From Panagrolaimus kolymaensis (Eukaryota; Nematoda; Chromadorea; Rhabditida; Panagrolaimidae), in NCBI GenBank assembly GCA_028622995.1, contig JAJQJQ010000022.1:3534001-3598000 (forward strand): a stretch of 64,000 nucleotides of DNA. The letters are read 5' to 3'. The notes under the pieces were generated by a model, which worked only from the letters and a program-made list of their open reading frames with translations, did no database searches and was not told the DNA's origin. The position numbers and the translations under genes were made by a program. This document shows, piece by piece, positions 36,532 through 52,829 of this stretch (position 1 is the stretch's first letter; the number at the start of each line of letters is the position of its first letter).

Positions 36532-39500
36532 ATGTCGCAAATTCATTGCAAACTAGTTTTTCGTCAATTTAAACAAAAGGAAATTGATCAGTTTCATATG
36601 GTAAGTATTTTAATTTTAACACATTAATCATATATATTTACTCATTTTTAGCTTTGCCGAAACTACACTTTCGAATCTTGTTCTGGCATTAACATCACGG
36701 AGACTGTACATTATGGAGACGATGCTGATGCAACCGATGAAAGAGAAGAAACTACGTTTTCATTTCTTCTTCCTAAAGCCTTTGGTGATGAAAGATATCG
36801 TATCCGCGCTAAAGCTCTTTCTGAATTAACATGTGTTTTTGAAAGTTTTCAAAAAGATCTACGAACTCAAAATATGGCAGATTCAGCAACTGTGTGCATG
36901 ATAATTCAAAGTAAAAATATATATCCTCAATTCTTTGAGTGAGTTTTTGCCATTGCCTTTCGTTTATTGGTTGCTGATTTTAGCCTTGTTAATGTTTTCA
37001 ATGTTGACAAAATTGTTTTGGGTAGTATTATCAACAGACGTTATCTCGCTCCATCTTTCTTGTTTGATGAACCAAAAAATGGAAAAGAAGTCTTTGATCG
37101 TTACCTGGATGAACATCGTGGTTATCGTGCTCCACATAAAAATATGCTTGCATGTTTTGAACATGACCGAGATAATTTCGTTGTTTGTTTTCCTGACATT
37201 ATGAAAGGAGAAAAGCAGAATCGTGCTGATCAAGATGTTGATACACGATCTAATGACCGAGTTGTGGATCTTCGTGTTTCATATTCTGCTATTCGAAGGC
37301 TGATCGTCACGATGAGAAATGAATTAAATGCTGAAGGACATCCAGAAATTAAAGTCACGTTTACTTTCCAAATTAGTACTCCTCCTTTTATTTACATTCA
37401 TGAAATGATGAAATCTACTGATGAAGGAAAGAAGTTGATGTTTAAAGCTCCGAGTCGATTTTTAACTTGGAATAGAAGATTAGACGTCGGAAATTCTTTT
37501 AAATATGGTTCTTCAATTGTTTTAGATTGCAGTGATGTTAATGTAAGTTATTTTGTTTCATTAATTTACTTAAAGTTTAATCGTTTTAGCCTCGTACATT
37601 GTTTGATTGCTTGGATCGCTTACGAAAAAATATTACTACCGCCATCGAATTTCGTTTTCTTGATCGTAAAAAGCTTAGAAATATTAAAAATTATAATCGC
37701 AATGCTGAAATTTTTATGAAAGAACCAGTAAACTTGGAAAAGAAATATCAAAAATTATTCAATCAACCAGAAAAGTATTTTCCACTCGTCTATGCTGTTC
37801 AAGCTTTAATTAGCCGTGGTGGCGAAGTTTTTGAATATTTCTTTCGTCCTGAATTCAATCATTTTGGAACATTTCTCGATCTTTGCATTGAACGTTTTGA
37901 ACAAAATCTTAGCGATGAACCACAAGCAAGTAAGTGATGAAGAAGTTATGACTATTTCTTACTCTTAATTCTTTCAGAGATCACTAAAACTGTCGTCACT
38001 TTGGAATCATTGTTGCAGCTTGTTGATCGATTAACTGATATTCCTGAGTTTGTTACACTTTTTGATAAATTGTATGATGAATCTGGTCATCGGACACATG
38101 CTGAAGTTACTGCTGATTTGGATCGAGAAGGATATATGCGTGTTCGTAAAGTAAGTTTTTAAATTCTGAAACTTTTACCGATTTCAATTTTTTAGTTACT
38201 TATTACTCCAACTCGTCATCTCTATGTTAATCCCGAACTTATTATGGGAAACCGATTCTTAAGAAAGTATGGATCTGAGAAGACTCTCCGAATTTTATTC
38301 AGAGATGATGATGGCTTTAAACTCTCTAACAACAATCGAAATGTGACTCTTCGATGCGTACGCAGTGTTTTGATGGATGGTCTAACCGTTGCTGGTATGT
38401 TTTTTGGAAAAAATAACTCGCGTAATAATAGTTTTAGGAGAAAAATATGTCATGATTGGTTCTTCTTGTTCTCAATTGCGCGATAATGGATGCTATTTTG
38501 TTCAAGGTATGTTACGTTATACGAACTTAACTTCTTTAATTATTTTTTTTGCAGGTACGGTCGAAGAAGCTAATTATCTACGAGGGTCGTTTGGTAAATT
38601 TAAAATTGAGCCAATTCCCAAAATGATGGCACGTCTTGGTCAAGTTTTCACTCAATCAAAGCTTTCAAGTGTTCGTATTGATCGGAACGCATATGGTAAA
38701 ACACCTGATTATGAAGGTGGTACTAATTCGCATGGGAAGTCTTATTGTTTTTCGGATGGTGTTGGTGTTATTAGTTCTTCATTTGCTTCTCGGATTTCTA
38801 AAGATTTTAACTTTAATGGATCAGTACCTTCTTGTTTTCAATTTCGTTTTCGTGGTTTCAAAGGGGTTTTATCAGTTTCTCCTGCCCTCGATGCAATGGT
38901 TGATTGGCATGATGGAAATGGTATTAATGTTGATCATATTAAACACGAGATTCAGTTACGAAACTCTCAAGAAAAGTTCAAAGGGCCTCGTGAAGAATTC
39001 ATTGAAATCGTCAAACACAGTGCTGCTTCTGCTGTTTCTCTGAATAAACCGATGCTTAATATTATGGATCAGGTTAGTCGTTATTTCTAGGACCGCTTTA
39101 ACTAATATTTTTTTAGGTTTCAAAATTGCAATCATCAACAAACCATGATCGTATAACCAAGCGCGTTCACCGTTTACTTAATTGTCACGTTAACCGTATT
39201 TTGGGATCACTTAATAATGAAAAAGATGCATTGTCTTCTATTGCTGAATTTCCAAAGCTTATTATGACTCGTCGGCTGAACAATTTCTGTTTACATCAAG
39301 AACCTTTCTTTCGTTCAATGCTCCGAGCTTCAGCTCTGTTTCATTTAAGTACGATATCATCTATTTTTTCGATCTTATTTCATTTTTTTAGCTAAACTTA
39401 CTACAAAAATGCGAATTTCTATTCCTCCATCTCTTGGTCGTTCACTTTTTGGCATCTGTGATGAATCAGGCTTATTACAATCTGGTCAAGTTTTTGTCCG

Positions 39501-42002
39501 CTATACGACCAATTACTTAGATAAATTACCTCAAGCTTTTGCTGACAAACAAGTGCTAGTCGGTAAAGTCTTAATTACAAAAAATCCAGCCGTGGTCGCA
39601 GGTGATGTTCGTATTTTTGATGCTGTTGACATACCAACCCTGCGGCATTTATCAGATGTTGTTGTCTTTCCTCGTTATGGGCCACGTCCACATCCTGATG
39701 AAATGGCTGGTTTGTTAATTTCACCATCTTTTTTATTTTTTTATTTTTATTTTTTAGGCTCTGATCTCGATGGTGATGAATATACTGTAATTTGGGATCC
39801 TGAACTTCTCCTTGAAAAGAATGAACCAGCATTTGATTACTCTGTACCAGCAAAGAAACCAGATGAGGATAGAATTATCCAAGAAGAAAGTGATTTTCAA
39901 GAATGTATGATTGACTTTTTTATTGATTACATTCGACAAGATTCTATTGGTCAATTTGCAAATGCTCATTTGGCAAATTCTGATTTATATGGAATTAATA
40001 GTGAAGTTAGCTTTTCTGTTTATTTATTTTTCTTCATTATTTTTATTTTTTTAAGCATTCTAACAACATTGCATTGAAACACAATCAAGCTGTCGATTTT
40101 CCCAAAACCGGAGTCGCACCTCCAAGGCTTCGAAATCAATGGAATGAAGATATGCCACCAGAACGTGTTCTCCGCTTCCCTGATTTTATGGGTAAAAAGC
40201 AAAGACTTTGCTATCGCAGTCGAAATCTTATGGGAGCTTTATACAGGTTTGTATATATTTATTATTGAGTTTTACAAAACTTTTTTTTTAGAGCGGTTGA
40301 AGATATTGAAACAATTTTGAAGCATGCTGAAACAATTTCTGCATCAAATGAAAGCGTTGAACTTGATGAAGCTTTTGATATTAATGAAGCTCAAATTGAA
40401 GAATCTGTAATGAATTTTGTTAAAACTCAATATTCTCGGTACTCTGCTCAACTTCAGGTTCCTTTTTTATTAAATAGTAACGACCTTTTAACACTATTAT
40501 TTTTAGGAATTACTCGAAACGTATGGTATTTGCTCAGAAGGGGAACTTTTTTCTGGTCATTTTTCTAAAATAAAAGGAAAACTCACGGATAGTGGAGGTG
40601 ACAATGATGATCTGAGCCTTTTCAATACAACTGGAATTGTTCAACAACGATTAGCAGAACTTTTCGCTTCTTTTCGAACTCAATTTTTCGATTACTTTCC
40701 TGGTGGTCGAAGCTATTTAGTAGCAAATGAAAGAGTCCAAATCAGTTTTTATTCTGCTGATATTTTAGGTCAAGTGTGTTTTCAACCTACCGCTGAAATG
40801 TGCAATGTTGCGATTGCTTATTACAATTATGCATACAGTTGGTTGATTCTCATTTAGTACACTTTATATAATTCATTTTTAGAATCTTCATCAAACCGTT
40901 ATCTCTCTTTTCCATGGCTAGTATGGGATGTAATGGCTTTCGTTAAACAAAATTTTATTGTTCAGAATAATTTAAAGCTTTCCATTGATGCTCTCGGTGA
41001 GAAGTTGACCAAGCACATCTTTGCCGTCGTAAAATCAGATGATCAAACAATTATTAAAAAAATCTTTGATTTAAAAGCTGTTTTTTCGACAAATGAATGG
41101 GAGCCAGTTTATCGTTATACTAAGATCTACGAATGTTTGGTTTTTGAGTTGTATTTTGTCTTAAATTAAAGGTGTTTTTAGGCTTATACGAACTGCTTGT
41201 GTTTGTTATCTTATGGTCTGAACAACATAATTTGAAAATTAATCACCTCAACTTGTGTGCTCTTTGTATTGGTATTAGTAATGGCACTATTTACCCTGAT
41301 ATTGAAAACTACTATCCTTGGCTTGAATCACCTGAAATTGTTTTCGCGTCTTCTGAACCAGTTTATTTAACTCATCGTGTTGGTAGCCTTGGACGTTGCC
41401 TTGTTTCTATGTTTTCCGCTCTCTCGTCTAATAAAATGCAGGATTTGAATACTCTTTTTATTTCAATTGGTGAATGGAAATTTTCTTTTTCAAATGAAGA
41501 GCTTCTTTTTATCCGCGATGTGAGTTTTTCTTCTTTGTTTTTTTTTGTTTAAACACTAATGTTTTAGGCTGCTTTAACAACTTTCTATCATTTGTCTTTA
41601 ACCGACACAAAATTTGTTTTGCCTCAACCTTCTACATCTGATCAAATAGCTCATTATTCACCTATTATTGAAGGTCATCCAATTCTTATCGAAGTTACTT
41701 CATCATCTCTGGACAGATGCTTGGCTGCTCTAAAAGAACGTGCTAACGAAATTGGGTGCTGCTATCTTGCCACCCGAGTTCTTTCAAAACTTCCTGGTTT
41801 GTTTTTACATAAATATCTAAGATTTACCGTAATTTTTTTAGGTCATAATCGCAAAATTTCTTTGGTTGCTCGAGGTACTTTACAACAAATTCGAACCTTT
41901 TATTACAGCCTTTCTGTCACTCCTAAAGAATCTTTATCTGCTCGAGCTCAATATGATGATATGGTCCAACAAGTTTCTAGAAGCTTATTATCTAATAAAT
42001 AA
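36532..42002 (+). CDS. Cellular RNA-dependent RNA polymerase (EGO-1/RRF type)
   Basis: Synthesises RNA on target transcripts to make or amplify small RNAs in RNAi. More than a dozen short introns separate exons that together encode roughly 1550 residues, the size of nematode EGO-1/RRF proteins. The catalytic DxDGD motif of eukaryotic RdRPs is present as GSDLDGDEYTVIWD (codons around 39757-39798). It is preceded by the conserved ITKNPAVVAGDVRIFDAVD and VVFPRYGPRPHPDEMAG. Other conserved blocks: VDLRVSYSAIRRLIV, YGKTPDYEGGTNSHGKSYCF with FSDGVGVISS, and IPPSLGRSLFGICDESGLL. N-terminus MSQIHCKLVFRQFKQKE; C-terminus ends in SRSLLSNK. I cannot decide between the EGO-1/RRF-1 and RRF-3 branches by eye. 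The downstream sarcoglycan gene starts 193 bp after the stop on the same strand. Confidence 0.93.
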
Positions 42003-42194
42003 AACCTTTGTTATTTATTTATTTTTGTTGTTGTTGAATTTGTTTTATGTTGAATAAAGTTAAAAAAAATGAAAAATCTCTTTTTTTTCACCATCGGGCA
42101 TTTGTCAATTAGAAACAGCTGCCACTTTAATAGATAGCTAGTTATTGATCGAGTGTGCTTGCTGCATTTTAAAGTCAGTTCATTTGTTTTAAAA

Positions 42195-43405
42195 ATGGTT
42201 ATGAGAGATGATCGAAGAAATAATGATGATCGAATATGGACTCGAGGACCAAGTAATGGAGCTTATGAACGTCATCCAAACACGTTAGTTCCAAATCAAG
42301 GCGGAATTGGAATGTATCCACGTCAAAGCCCTTATCATGAACCATTATCTGGTCCACAACATACCACCATAATTCAATCTAGTATCCGTCCTGTTCCTGA
42401 TTCGGAAATTTATAAGTAAATTTATTCATTTAATAAACCTAATAAAGATAAAGTAAAATATTACAGAGTTGGGATATATGGTTGGCGAAAAAGGTGTTTG
42501 TATGTTTTCATTTTAATTTTGACTCTTATCATTGTTCTTGATTTTGTTTTAACCATTTGGATTATGGTAGTTCTGAATTTTTCACTTGATGGAATGGGAG
42601 CTCTCAAAGTTGATTCAGATGGAATTCGAGTAATCGGGAAAACAAAATTTGAAAAACCTGTACAATTTTCACAAATTTCAACTGAAAACGTATTATCTTT
42701 TTTCAAAGTCTTCAATAAATAAAAAAAGTTGGATTTTAGAATGAAGCATTGACATTAGAATCATCTTTGGGTGTCACTCTCAATGCTCATAATCAATCAG
42801 GTGATACCACAGCTTCTTTGGATTTAAATACCAATGGAAAAGTTAGCGCTTCATGTGATCGATTTGAAATTTTGGATCGAAATAATAAAATGTTATTTTT
42901 TGCGGATTCGAATGAAGTTGGTTTAAAACTTGATAGCTTGCGAATTCTTGGTAAGGAAAAAGAATAATTATTAAAGGTTTCAATAACCAGTAAATAAATA
43001 ATGCTTTAGATGATGGTGGAAGCGTTTTTGAGGGCGCAATACAAACTGCTGTTATTAGACCCGAACCTGATGTCCCGCTATCTTTGGAATCACCCACTCG
43101 AAGTGTTAAAATTAATGCTGGACAAGACATTGAAATGTTAAGCAACGCCGGAGAATTCTCGTTAAATACTCTTTTGGACATAAATTTCAATACAAAACAA
43201 GGCGAAATTCATATGAATGGAAATTTATTCATGAATGGACTCGATCAAAGCCATGGGCGAGGTACTTCTCAATACCAATTATGTAAGTAGGCATAACACA
43301 TTTTACAAAAAATACAGAAAGCTTTTAGGTATATGCCAAAATGGCCGACTATTTATGGCAGCTGAAAATGCTGATTGTCGAGCAGATAAAAATATTTGTA
43401 ATTAA
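42195..43405 (+). CDS. Gamma/delta/zeta-type sarcoglycan
   Basis: Type II membrane protein of the sarcoglycan subcomplex that stabilises dystrophin-glycoprotein complexes in muscle membrane. Five exons (42195-42415, 42467-42689, 42740-42950, 43010-43282, 43329-43405) join to 334 residues. A cytosolic N-terminal tail leads to KVGIYGWRKRCLYVF, the family signature before the membrane helix (ILTLIIVLDFVLTIWIMVVL). Then come NFSLDGMGALKV, a beta-rich extracellular domain with LSLESPTRSVKINA, and the C-terminal Cys cluster LCICQNGRLFMA...DCRADKNIC. The YGWRK and SLESPTRS blocks place it in the gamma/delta/zeta branch, not alpha or beta. Convergent with NVL, 57 bp between stops. Its last bases and 3' flank are also copied at 51.0 kb. 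Confidence 0.93.
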
Positions 43406-43462
43406 AAACTTTTTTATAAAACTTAACAAAAAATAAACAATACATAACAAACAAAAATATTT

Positions 43463-45868
<2,406 letters not shown>

Positions 45869-46320
45869 TCTAAAAAATGAAAAAAATTAGAAAAATACAA
45901 GATACACGATTACAAAATGCAAAAAAAAGTTAAGGTAATAGGACGATGATGAACAAAAAAAAAGTTCAAGCGATTGAGTCGGTGATGACTTTTTTGATTT
46001 CGCGCCAAGTTGCTGCGAGTCAGGGTGAAACTGAAACGAATGTTCAGCCTACCCGATAAACTACCAATGCACGATTCATGCATTTTTATTTCCTCAATTC
46101 AACTCCACTTTTGTATGTTTCAGAAATGCCATCACCTTACCCATTTTTTTAAATATAAGTACCATCAAAAATTGCATTTGCCTATTGTCTTTTTTGTTTA
46201 CATCACGATTTTTTAAAATTTTTTTACGCGGTTGACCATCGAATATACGTTTTACTTCCACCCTGGCATTTTTATTAACGGCTATATTTTTCAGTTATAT
46301 CTTGGTGATTCTCTATAAAA
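45869..46320. promoter_or_regulatory. Divergent promoter region, NVL and eIF5A
   Basis: About 450 bp between two housekeeping genes read in opposite directions. No coding exon. A shared bidirectional promoter is an inference from the layout. Confidence 0.45.
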
Positions 46321-47011
46321 ATGGCAGATGACCATGAAGATCAATTCCAGTGAGTTCTTTCCCATTCTTATATAAAACATTTAATTAACTATTTAATTTT
46401 CAGTACTGGTGATTCCGGCGCAGCTGTAACATATCCCAAACAATGTTCTGCTATTCGTAAAAACGAATTCGTCATGATTAAAGGTCGTCCATGCAAAGTT
46501 GTCGAGATGTCCACTTCAAAAACCGGTAAGTGTATTTTATTAACGAACTTTTACATAAACAATAAATTTTAGGCAAACACGGTCATGCTAAAGTCCATAT
46601 GGTCGCTATTGACATCTTTACTAACAAGAAATTGGAAGATATTTGCCCTTCAACTCACAACATGGATATCCCAATTGTCAAACGCAAGGAATATCAAGTA
46701 AGTTAATTCATTTATCTACTGTTTATATGTTAATTAATGCTTTTTTAATTATAGGTTCTCTCTGTCAACGACGATGGCTTCCTCTCTCTTATGGACTTGG
46801 AAACTTGTGATACTAAAGATGATCTTCGACTCCCTGATGGTGAACTTGGTGATCAAATCAAAACAGCTGTTGACAAGGATGATAATGGTATTCTCGTTAC
46901 CGTCATTACTGCATGTGGTGAAGAAGCTATCCTTAACTTCAAAAATATGCCAAACAAGTGGGCACCTTGCATCTTTATACAGACTATAATGTTATCATTT
47001 TTAGAGACTAA
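46321..47011 (+). CDS. eif5a: Translation elongation/initiation factor 5A
   Basis: Small ribosome-associated factor that relieves stalling, active only when one lysine is converted to hypusine. Exons 46321-46349, 46404-46525, 46573-46697, 46755-46957 and 47005-47011 join to 161 residues. The hypusine loop is visible as STSKTGKHGHAK, with the Lys between Gly and His as the modification site, and [20 protein letters not shown] follows. The last coding exon supplies only seven bases (A GAC TAA), so the protein ends MPNKD. If that small intron is retained the frame stays open for some 50 further residues of non-eIF5A sequence, so splicing there decides the C-terminus. Confidence 0.95.
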
Positions 47012-47689
47012 AAGAACATCTCCAATGGGTTTCGCCTCTATTATTCAAAACGAATGTTATGGTTTTTATTCCAAAATAATCGATTTGGTCATGTTATTTT
47101 ATTTTTTTGCTCTTGTTGCTTTTTAATTATAAATCTTTGTTGTTCATTTTTCTATCGTAAACTTTATTTGGATAATGTGTTATTTATCTATAAATCATGC
47201 GGATGACGGGAAACATTTTTTTAACTTTACTTCATACACAATATAACTTTTCGAGAGGTATGTCATTGCGAGTAGGAGTCAACTCTGCTTGAATGAGCTA
47301 GTCCCAAAAACTTAGAGGCGGATCTTCATTGTCAGCTCAGTCAATGTTGTCTCAAGCTTAGTGTGACAAGTCGACCGCAGATAATTAAAAAACAAAAAAA
47401 GAGTTCTGTTAGTCAAGGAATTTTTTTGTATGTTTAAGCCATCATCTGCAAAGATCGATTATTAAACTCGAAGAAAAAGAGGAAGTGAAGTTCCAGTATT
47501 TGTTTGAGTGTATTTTAACTTTTGCCAATGCTATGATATCAGTTTGTTAAACGTGAATGATTTTTTTTTTTGCTTGTCGTCTGTTATTGAACTTCTTTTT
47601 GTTTCCATGTTCCTTTAATGAATCCTCATTTCATTGTGCCTCATATGCGTAATAATATGTAATTTTTGGCTTCTTCCAGATTACAAGCA
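47012..47689. other. Intergenic, no gene recognised
   Basis: 3' flank of eIF5A, then sequence with mixed composition (47260-47380 is less AT-rich and without a long frame). I checked that part for tRNA-like arms and found no convincing cloverleaf. A CTTCCAG acceptor lies just before the next gene's start codon. Confidence 0.45.
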
Positions 47690-49245
47690 ATGAAACGCGG
47701 CAGAATAATTCCAAGTTTACCAGATGTTGTGCTACTTAGAGTTTTTAAAGAACTTTCATATAAAGATTTATGTCTAGCTGAAGTTACTTGCCGACGATGG
47801 CAAAATTTAATTCATGGAAAATTTCGGAAAGATGCTAAAGAGTTGGTTGTTGAACAAATGGGTTGCAAGCAAATTCAAACCGCTTTAAATGTTCCACTTG
47901 AACGTTTAACAATTAGTTGCCCATTTAAAAGTGATGATTTTCTATCGGGAGTTATGAGACGCCATCATGGTTGGATGAAAAGATTGACTTGTGATATCAC
48001 GTTTCTCAGCAGTGTTGGAAAATTAAATCTTAAAAAAGATTCAAGAAAGAAATTTTTTACTGGCGTTGATACTCTTTGGATTGTAATGTTGGAATGTACT
48101 GATGAGCTTTTGGAAGAGTTTGCTGGAATTGAAGAAATGCTTTTTCTTGTGAGTTACTTTTTACCTTTCCTGGTTGGCATCATTTATGGTTAAAATTAAT
48201 GAAGAAAAAGATTATTAAAATAATTTTATCACACGTTCCTAACAAAAGCGCTTTTGCGCGTCAATCATATCTGAATGATATTACCATAATCGACTTGTTT
48301 TTAGGATTTAAGACATGTTACATTACAAATTCATTTAATGACTGATGTTGTACATAATGCAACAAAATTGTTAAAACTTATGAAGGATCGAAGCCCTGAA
48401 TTAACTGTTTCGATAGAGCTTCAAGCTGACAATGCAAACAAGGTGATTGCTGTTTTTTTTACTTTACTTTTTTTTGTTGCTGTAAACATACTCATCCACT
48501 TGAGTTTTTTCTTTCTTCTTTTCTTTTTATCCAAACAAAAAATAATAATCCATTGTTATATATTTTTTTTCATCTTCAGATTACGCAACAACTCGCATGC
48601 TTAGATGAAATCCATTTAAAAAGCTTAAAAATTATTTCGGTTGATTTGGATCCCGCTCCTATAAAATTAAATGAAGTGACAGCAATTTGTGAGGAAAGAA
48701 AAATCAGTTATGAATGGATTAGTTTTGAGTATGCTAATCGTATCATTTCAACAAGTTTTAATCCAATAAAAATATATTTTAGAGATTGGTACCTTCATGC
48801 AAACCCATGTGAACCGATCGCGAGACATCATATTGATGTGTTTCGAATTAGTTCATGCAAGATTGCAAATGTCGATAATTTAATTGCATCGATTGGAGTC
48901 AATCAAAGACAATACAATCTTCGAAAAATTAATGATAAACCCGAAAAGGAAAACATTGAAATGCAAAAGGCAGCAGAAATAGTTCCAAAACAAAACTTCC
49001 AAAAAATCTTTGGTTTTGCTGTAAAAAAGGTTAAAAAAACTGAACTCATTCCAGAAGAATTTAAAGAAGCATTGAAGGGTGATGAACCAATAGTATATCC
49101 TTTAACAAAGCTTGAAGTTGCTGGAAATTGTGAATTTTGTAATTTTTCATTTTTGGGTGAAAATGGAAAAAAAGAATTTGAATATCGAGTAAAAAGTCAA
49201 GTTGAAAATTTAGAATTGGATATTTCACATTTATATTTTTTTTGA
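47690..49245 (+). CDS. F-box protein
   Basis: Probable substrate-recognition subunit of an SCF ubiquitin ligase. Exons 47690-48148, 48305-48442 and 48580-49245 join to 420 residues. The F-box is at residues 7-45 (IPSLPDVVLLRVFKELSYKD, then LAEVTCRRWQNLI). The rest has Leu-rich segments without a clear LRR or WD pattern, like the many rapidly evolving nematode F-box proteins. The start ATG follows a TTCTTCCAG acceptor by 11 bases; an in-frame TTG upstream is not needed. The last about 95 codons and the 3' flank (from 48963) are duplicated at 51912, and the start of exon two survives as a relic at 58366. Confidence 0.82.
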
Positions 49246-50013
49246 TTAAATTTTTTTTATTTCCTCCATCCTTTAATATTCAATCTGTATTTTAAAAACA
49301 TTGCTATCATCAAAAAGGCGTATTAATATTTTTTTAAGAAATTTAATTTTGAACTTTATTTTTACCGTAACAATCTTATCTTCTATTGTATTTTACTCTT
49401 AGGTTTTACTTCATTGTCCATTTCTTATTTGCTTTCTTCATTGTAATAATGCAATAAAGCAAAAATAAAGAAAAAGCTATTAAAAAAATTAAAAAGTTTT
49501 TTGTTATCATTTTTAAGCAAAATTTTTTTTAACCTTAGTTATTTTCAGCATATTTTTATACAAATATTTTTTTTTCCATACAGAACTGTTGATAGCAAAG
49601 TGTCGGGTGATCGAAAACAATTTTTTGATATTTGACTTAAATCAAAAACTATTAATCGAGAAAAAGTCTTAATTTGTTTATCGTTTATCTGGATCAGTAG
49701 TAAAGTTTCAGTGAATCTATTGTTTCGGAAGTTTTATGATTAATTTTTTAATCCTTTTTTGTCATTGGGTAGGTTTTTTATATCCTATAATAATGCCACA
49801 TAATTTGAGGTCATTTCCTTTATATTTCTCTATAATAAACAAATTGATTTCTTGGTTAGGGCATGCTTATGATTGTATGGTTAATGAAAATATTACTTCC
49901 TATCATTATTTTTCACCTTTAATGGTTTTTTGAAAAACAAAAAACAAATGAATATTTTCTTTTCCTAGAAAAAAATCATTTGATTGCATTTAAACCAAAA
50001 ACTTGTTCTCCAA
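49246..50013. other. Intergenic region with duplicated segments
   Basis: 49246-49500 is the 3' flank of the F-box gene and recurs nearly unchanged at 52196-52450. 49835-50013 is the 5' flank of the next gene and recurs upstream of its paralogue at 57180-57360. A TTTTCCTAG acceptor around 49970 would give a 5' leader of about 45 bases. Confidence 0.6.
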
Positions 50014-50841
50014 ATGAATTCTAAAAAGCTCGATATTATTCATCCAGAATATTCTTTTAAATTTCCTCGTCGTCAATATTTCTCACTTCCGTATTATCTT
50101 ATTTCTTATATCACTGAACGACCATCATCTTCAGCGCTTGGATACCAAAAGCTTCAAAAAACATGCAAATATTTTTTCTCTAAAAAGAAGATCGTCGTTT
50201 TCAATAAAGATGTCGCTTTAAATTCTGGTTATTTTCATTATGTTACTCCAGTAACTTACGAGAATTATAAAAAGTTGAAATTGAAATTGAATTTCAATGA
50301 TTTTCAATTTTGGTTAACTGACAATTTAGTATTTCAAAAACCCAAGCAATTACCATTACTAAAGCATATATTTCGAAATGATCTAGTATCTTTTAAAATA
50401 TACTCCGTCGACATGACATTCAACGAAATAAAGTTTTTATTAAATAGTGGAAGAATTAAAGTAGTTACTTTGAGCAGCCTTAATTTTACGCATGCAGATG
50501 GAACCCCGGTTACATTGGATTTATTCATGAAAGAATGCCCAAAGATTGAAGAGCTTAACTATTATAACAGATGCGAAATTTTCACTTCCAACACTTTTGA
50601 AAAAATCACGCTCAATTTTCAAGTAATTTGGTTAAATATTGGTATTTATCACATGGAAGAGATGATTGATCCTGAAATATTTTGTCAATTTGTTGAAAGA
50701 AATCTTGAAAAACCATCGGTATGCATTGATTTCAAATGTGTAGTCCCATCAGAAAGCTTTAATAATTTTGAATCAATTGTTCGAAAAAAGCTTGCAAATA
50801 CTGCCGATTTTCTGCTTGTACGTAAAAGTAGATTCATTTAA
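50014..50841 (+). CDS. Divergent F-box-like protein, copy A
   Basis: Single-exon gene of 275 residues. The N-terminal SFKFPRRQYFSLPYYLISYI...YQKLQKTCKYFF reads as a degenerate F-box (Leu-Pro, spaced hydrophobics, then KTCKYFF in the place of the usual RxVCKxF). The remainder has a repeating pattern of short strands and helices without known motifs. This layout matches an expanded lineage-specific family that I associate with Panagrolaimid nematodes. The closest relative in the window is copy B at 57361; both share the start, the 5' leader and the CTAG acceptor. ATG 50014 is chosen because the leader upstream is conserved as non-coding and an earlier frame start is only TTG. Confidence 0.75.
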   Translation: MNSKKLDIIHPEYSFKFPRRQYFSLPYYLISYITERPSSSALGYQKLQKTCKYFFSKKKIVVFNKDVALNSGYFHYVTPVTYENYKKLKLKLNFNDFQFWLTDNLVFQKPKQLPLLKHIFRNDLVSFKIYSVDMTFNEIKFLLNSGRIKVVTLSSLNFTHADGTPVTLDLFMKECPKIEELNYYNRCEIFTSNTFEKITLNFQVIWLNIGIYHMEEMIDPEIFCQFVERNLEKPSVCIDFKCVVPSESFNNFESIVRKKLANTADFLLVRKSRFI

Positions 50842-51100
50842 AACATTTCTGTCAAAATAATCATTTTTTTTAACTTTATTGTTTGCATTTGTTTTTTTGT
50901 TGTTAAATTTTTTATCTTTATTACTTTATAAATATTTTTAAAAAATAAGTTAAAATTTAGAAAAAGAATGTGTATGAATCAATCCAAGTTTGGTTAGAAA
51001 TTCGATGAATTATGTTGACAAAAATTTTTGTAATTAAAAACTTTTTTATTAAACTTAACAAAAAATAAACAATACATAACAAACAAAAAAAAGTTTTTTT

Positions 51101-52193
<1,093 letters not shown>

Positions 52194-52460
52194 TTAAATT
52201 TTTTTTATTTCCTCCATCCTTTAATATTCAATCTGTATTTTAAAAACATTGCTATCATCAAAAAGGCGTATTAATATTTTTTTAAGAAATTTAATTTTGA
52301 ACTTTATTTTTACCGTAACAATCTTATCTTCTATTGTATTTTATTCTCAGGTTTTACTTCATTGTATTTTTTTATTTGCTTTCTTCATTGTAATAATGCA
52401 ATAAAGCAAAAATAAAGTAAAAGCTATTAAAAAAAATTAAAAAGTCTTTTGTTATCTTTT

Positions 52461-52829
52461 TTTAGCCCAAAAATACCTAAAGCAAAAAGTGAAAACTTTT
52501 GGGATGCGCGAATTGGGAATTCAGGAAGACGAGATCAGATGGGATATGATCAAAACCGCATCATCTTCATTTTCTTTAATTTTTACCTGGATTAAATTTG
52601 ACCTATTTCGTTCTCGAAATTCACAAGAGATGGAAGAAGGATAAAAAAAGTGATAGCAATAAAATGGGGGCAATGAAAATGAAACTAATTATATTGAAAA
52701 GAAAACTTTCATTTGATTATCCGGATAAATTCATTTTCTGGATTGTTGTGGTTTTTCTTTTGTTCATTTACTTTCTATTTTATCTTTATTTTTATTTTTA
52801 AACTTTGATTAGAACTACAGAATATTAAA
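52461..52829. other. Intergenic, upstream of C6 gene
   Basis: Unique sequence after the duplication ends. A short plus-strand frame is Lys-rich then hydrophobic and does not look real. An ACTACAG acceptor lies nine bases before the next start codon. Confidence 0.45.

Noticed and set aside
36964..37233. Antisense frames within the RdRP and NVL genes
   Set aside because: They are shadows of well-supported exons with conserved motifs on the other strand.
47240..47400. Possible tRNA or small RNA in a less AT-rich stretch
   Set aside because: No T-arm consensus or paired acceptor stem could be found on either strand.
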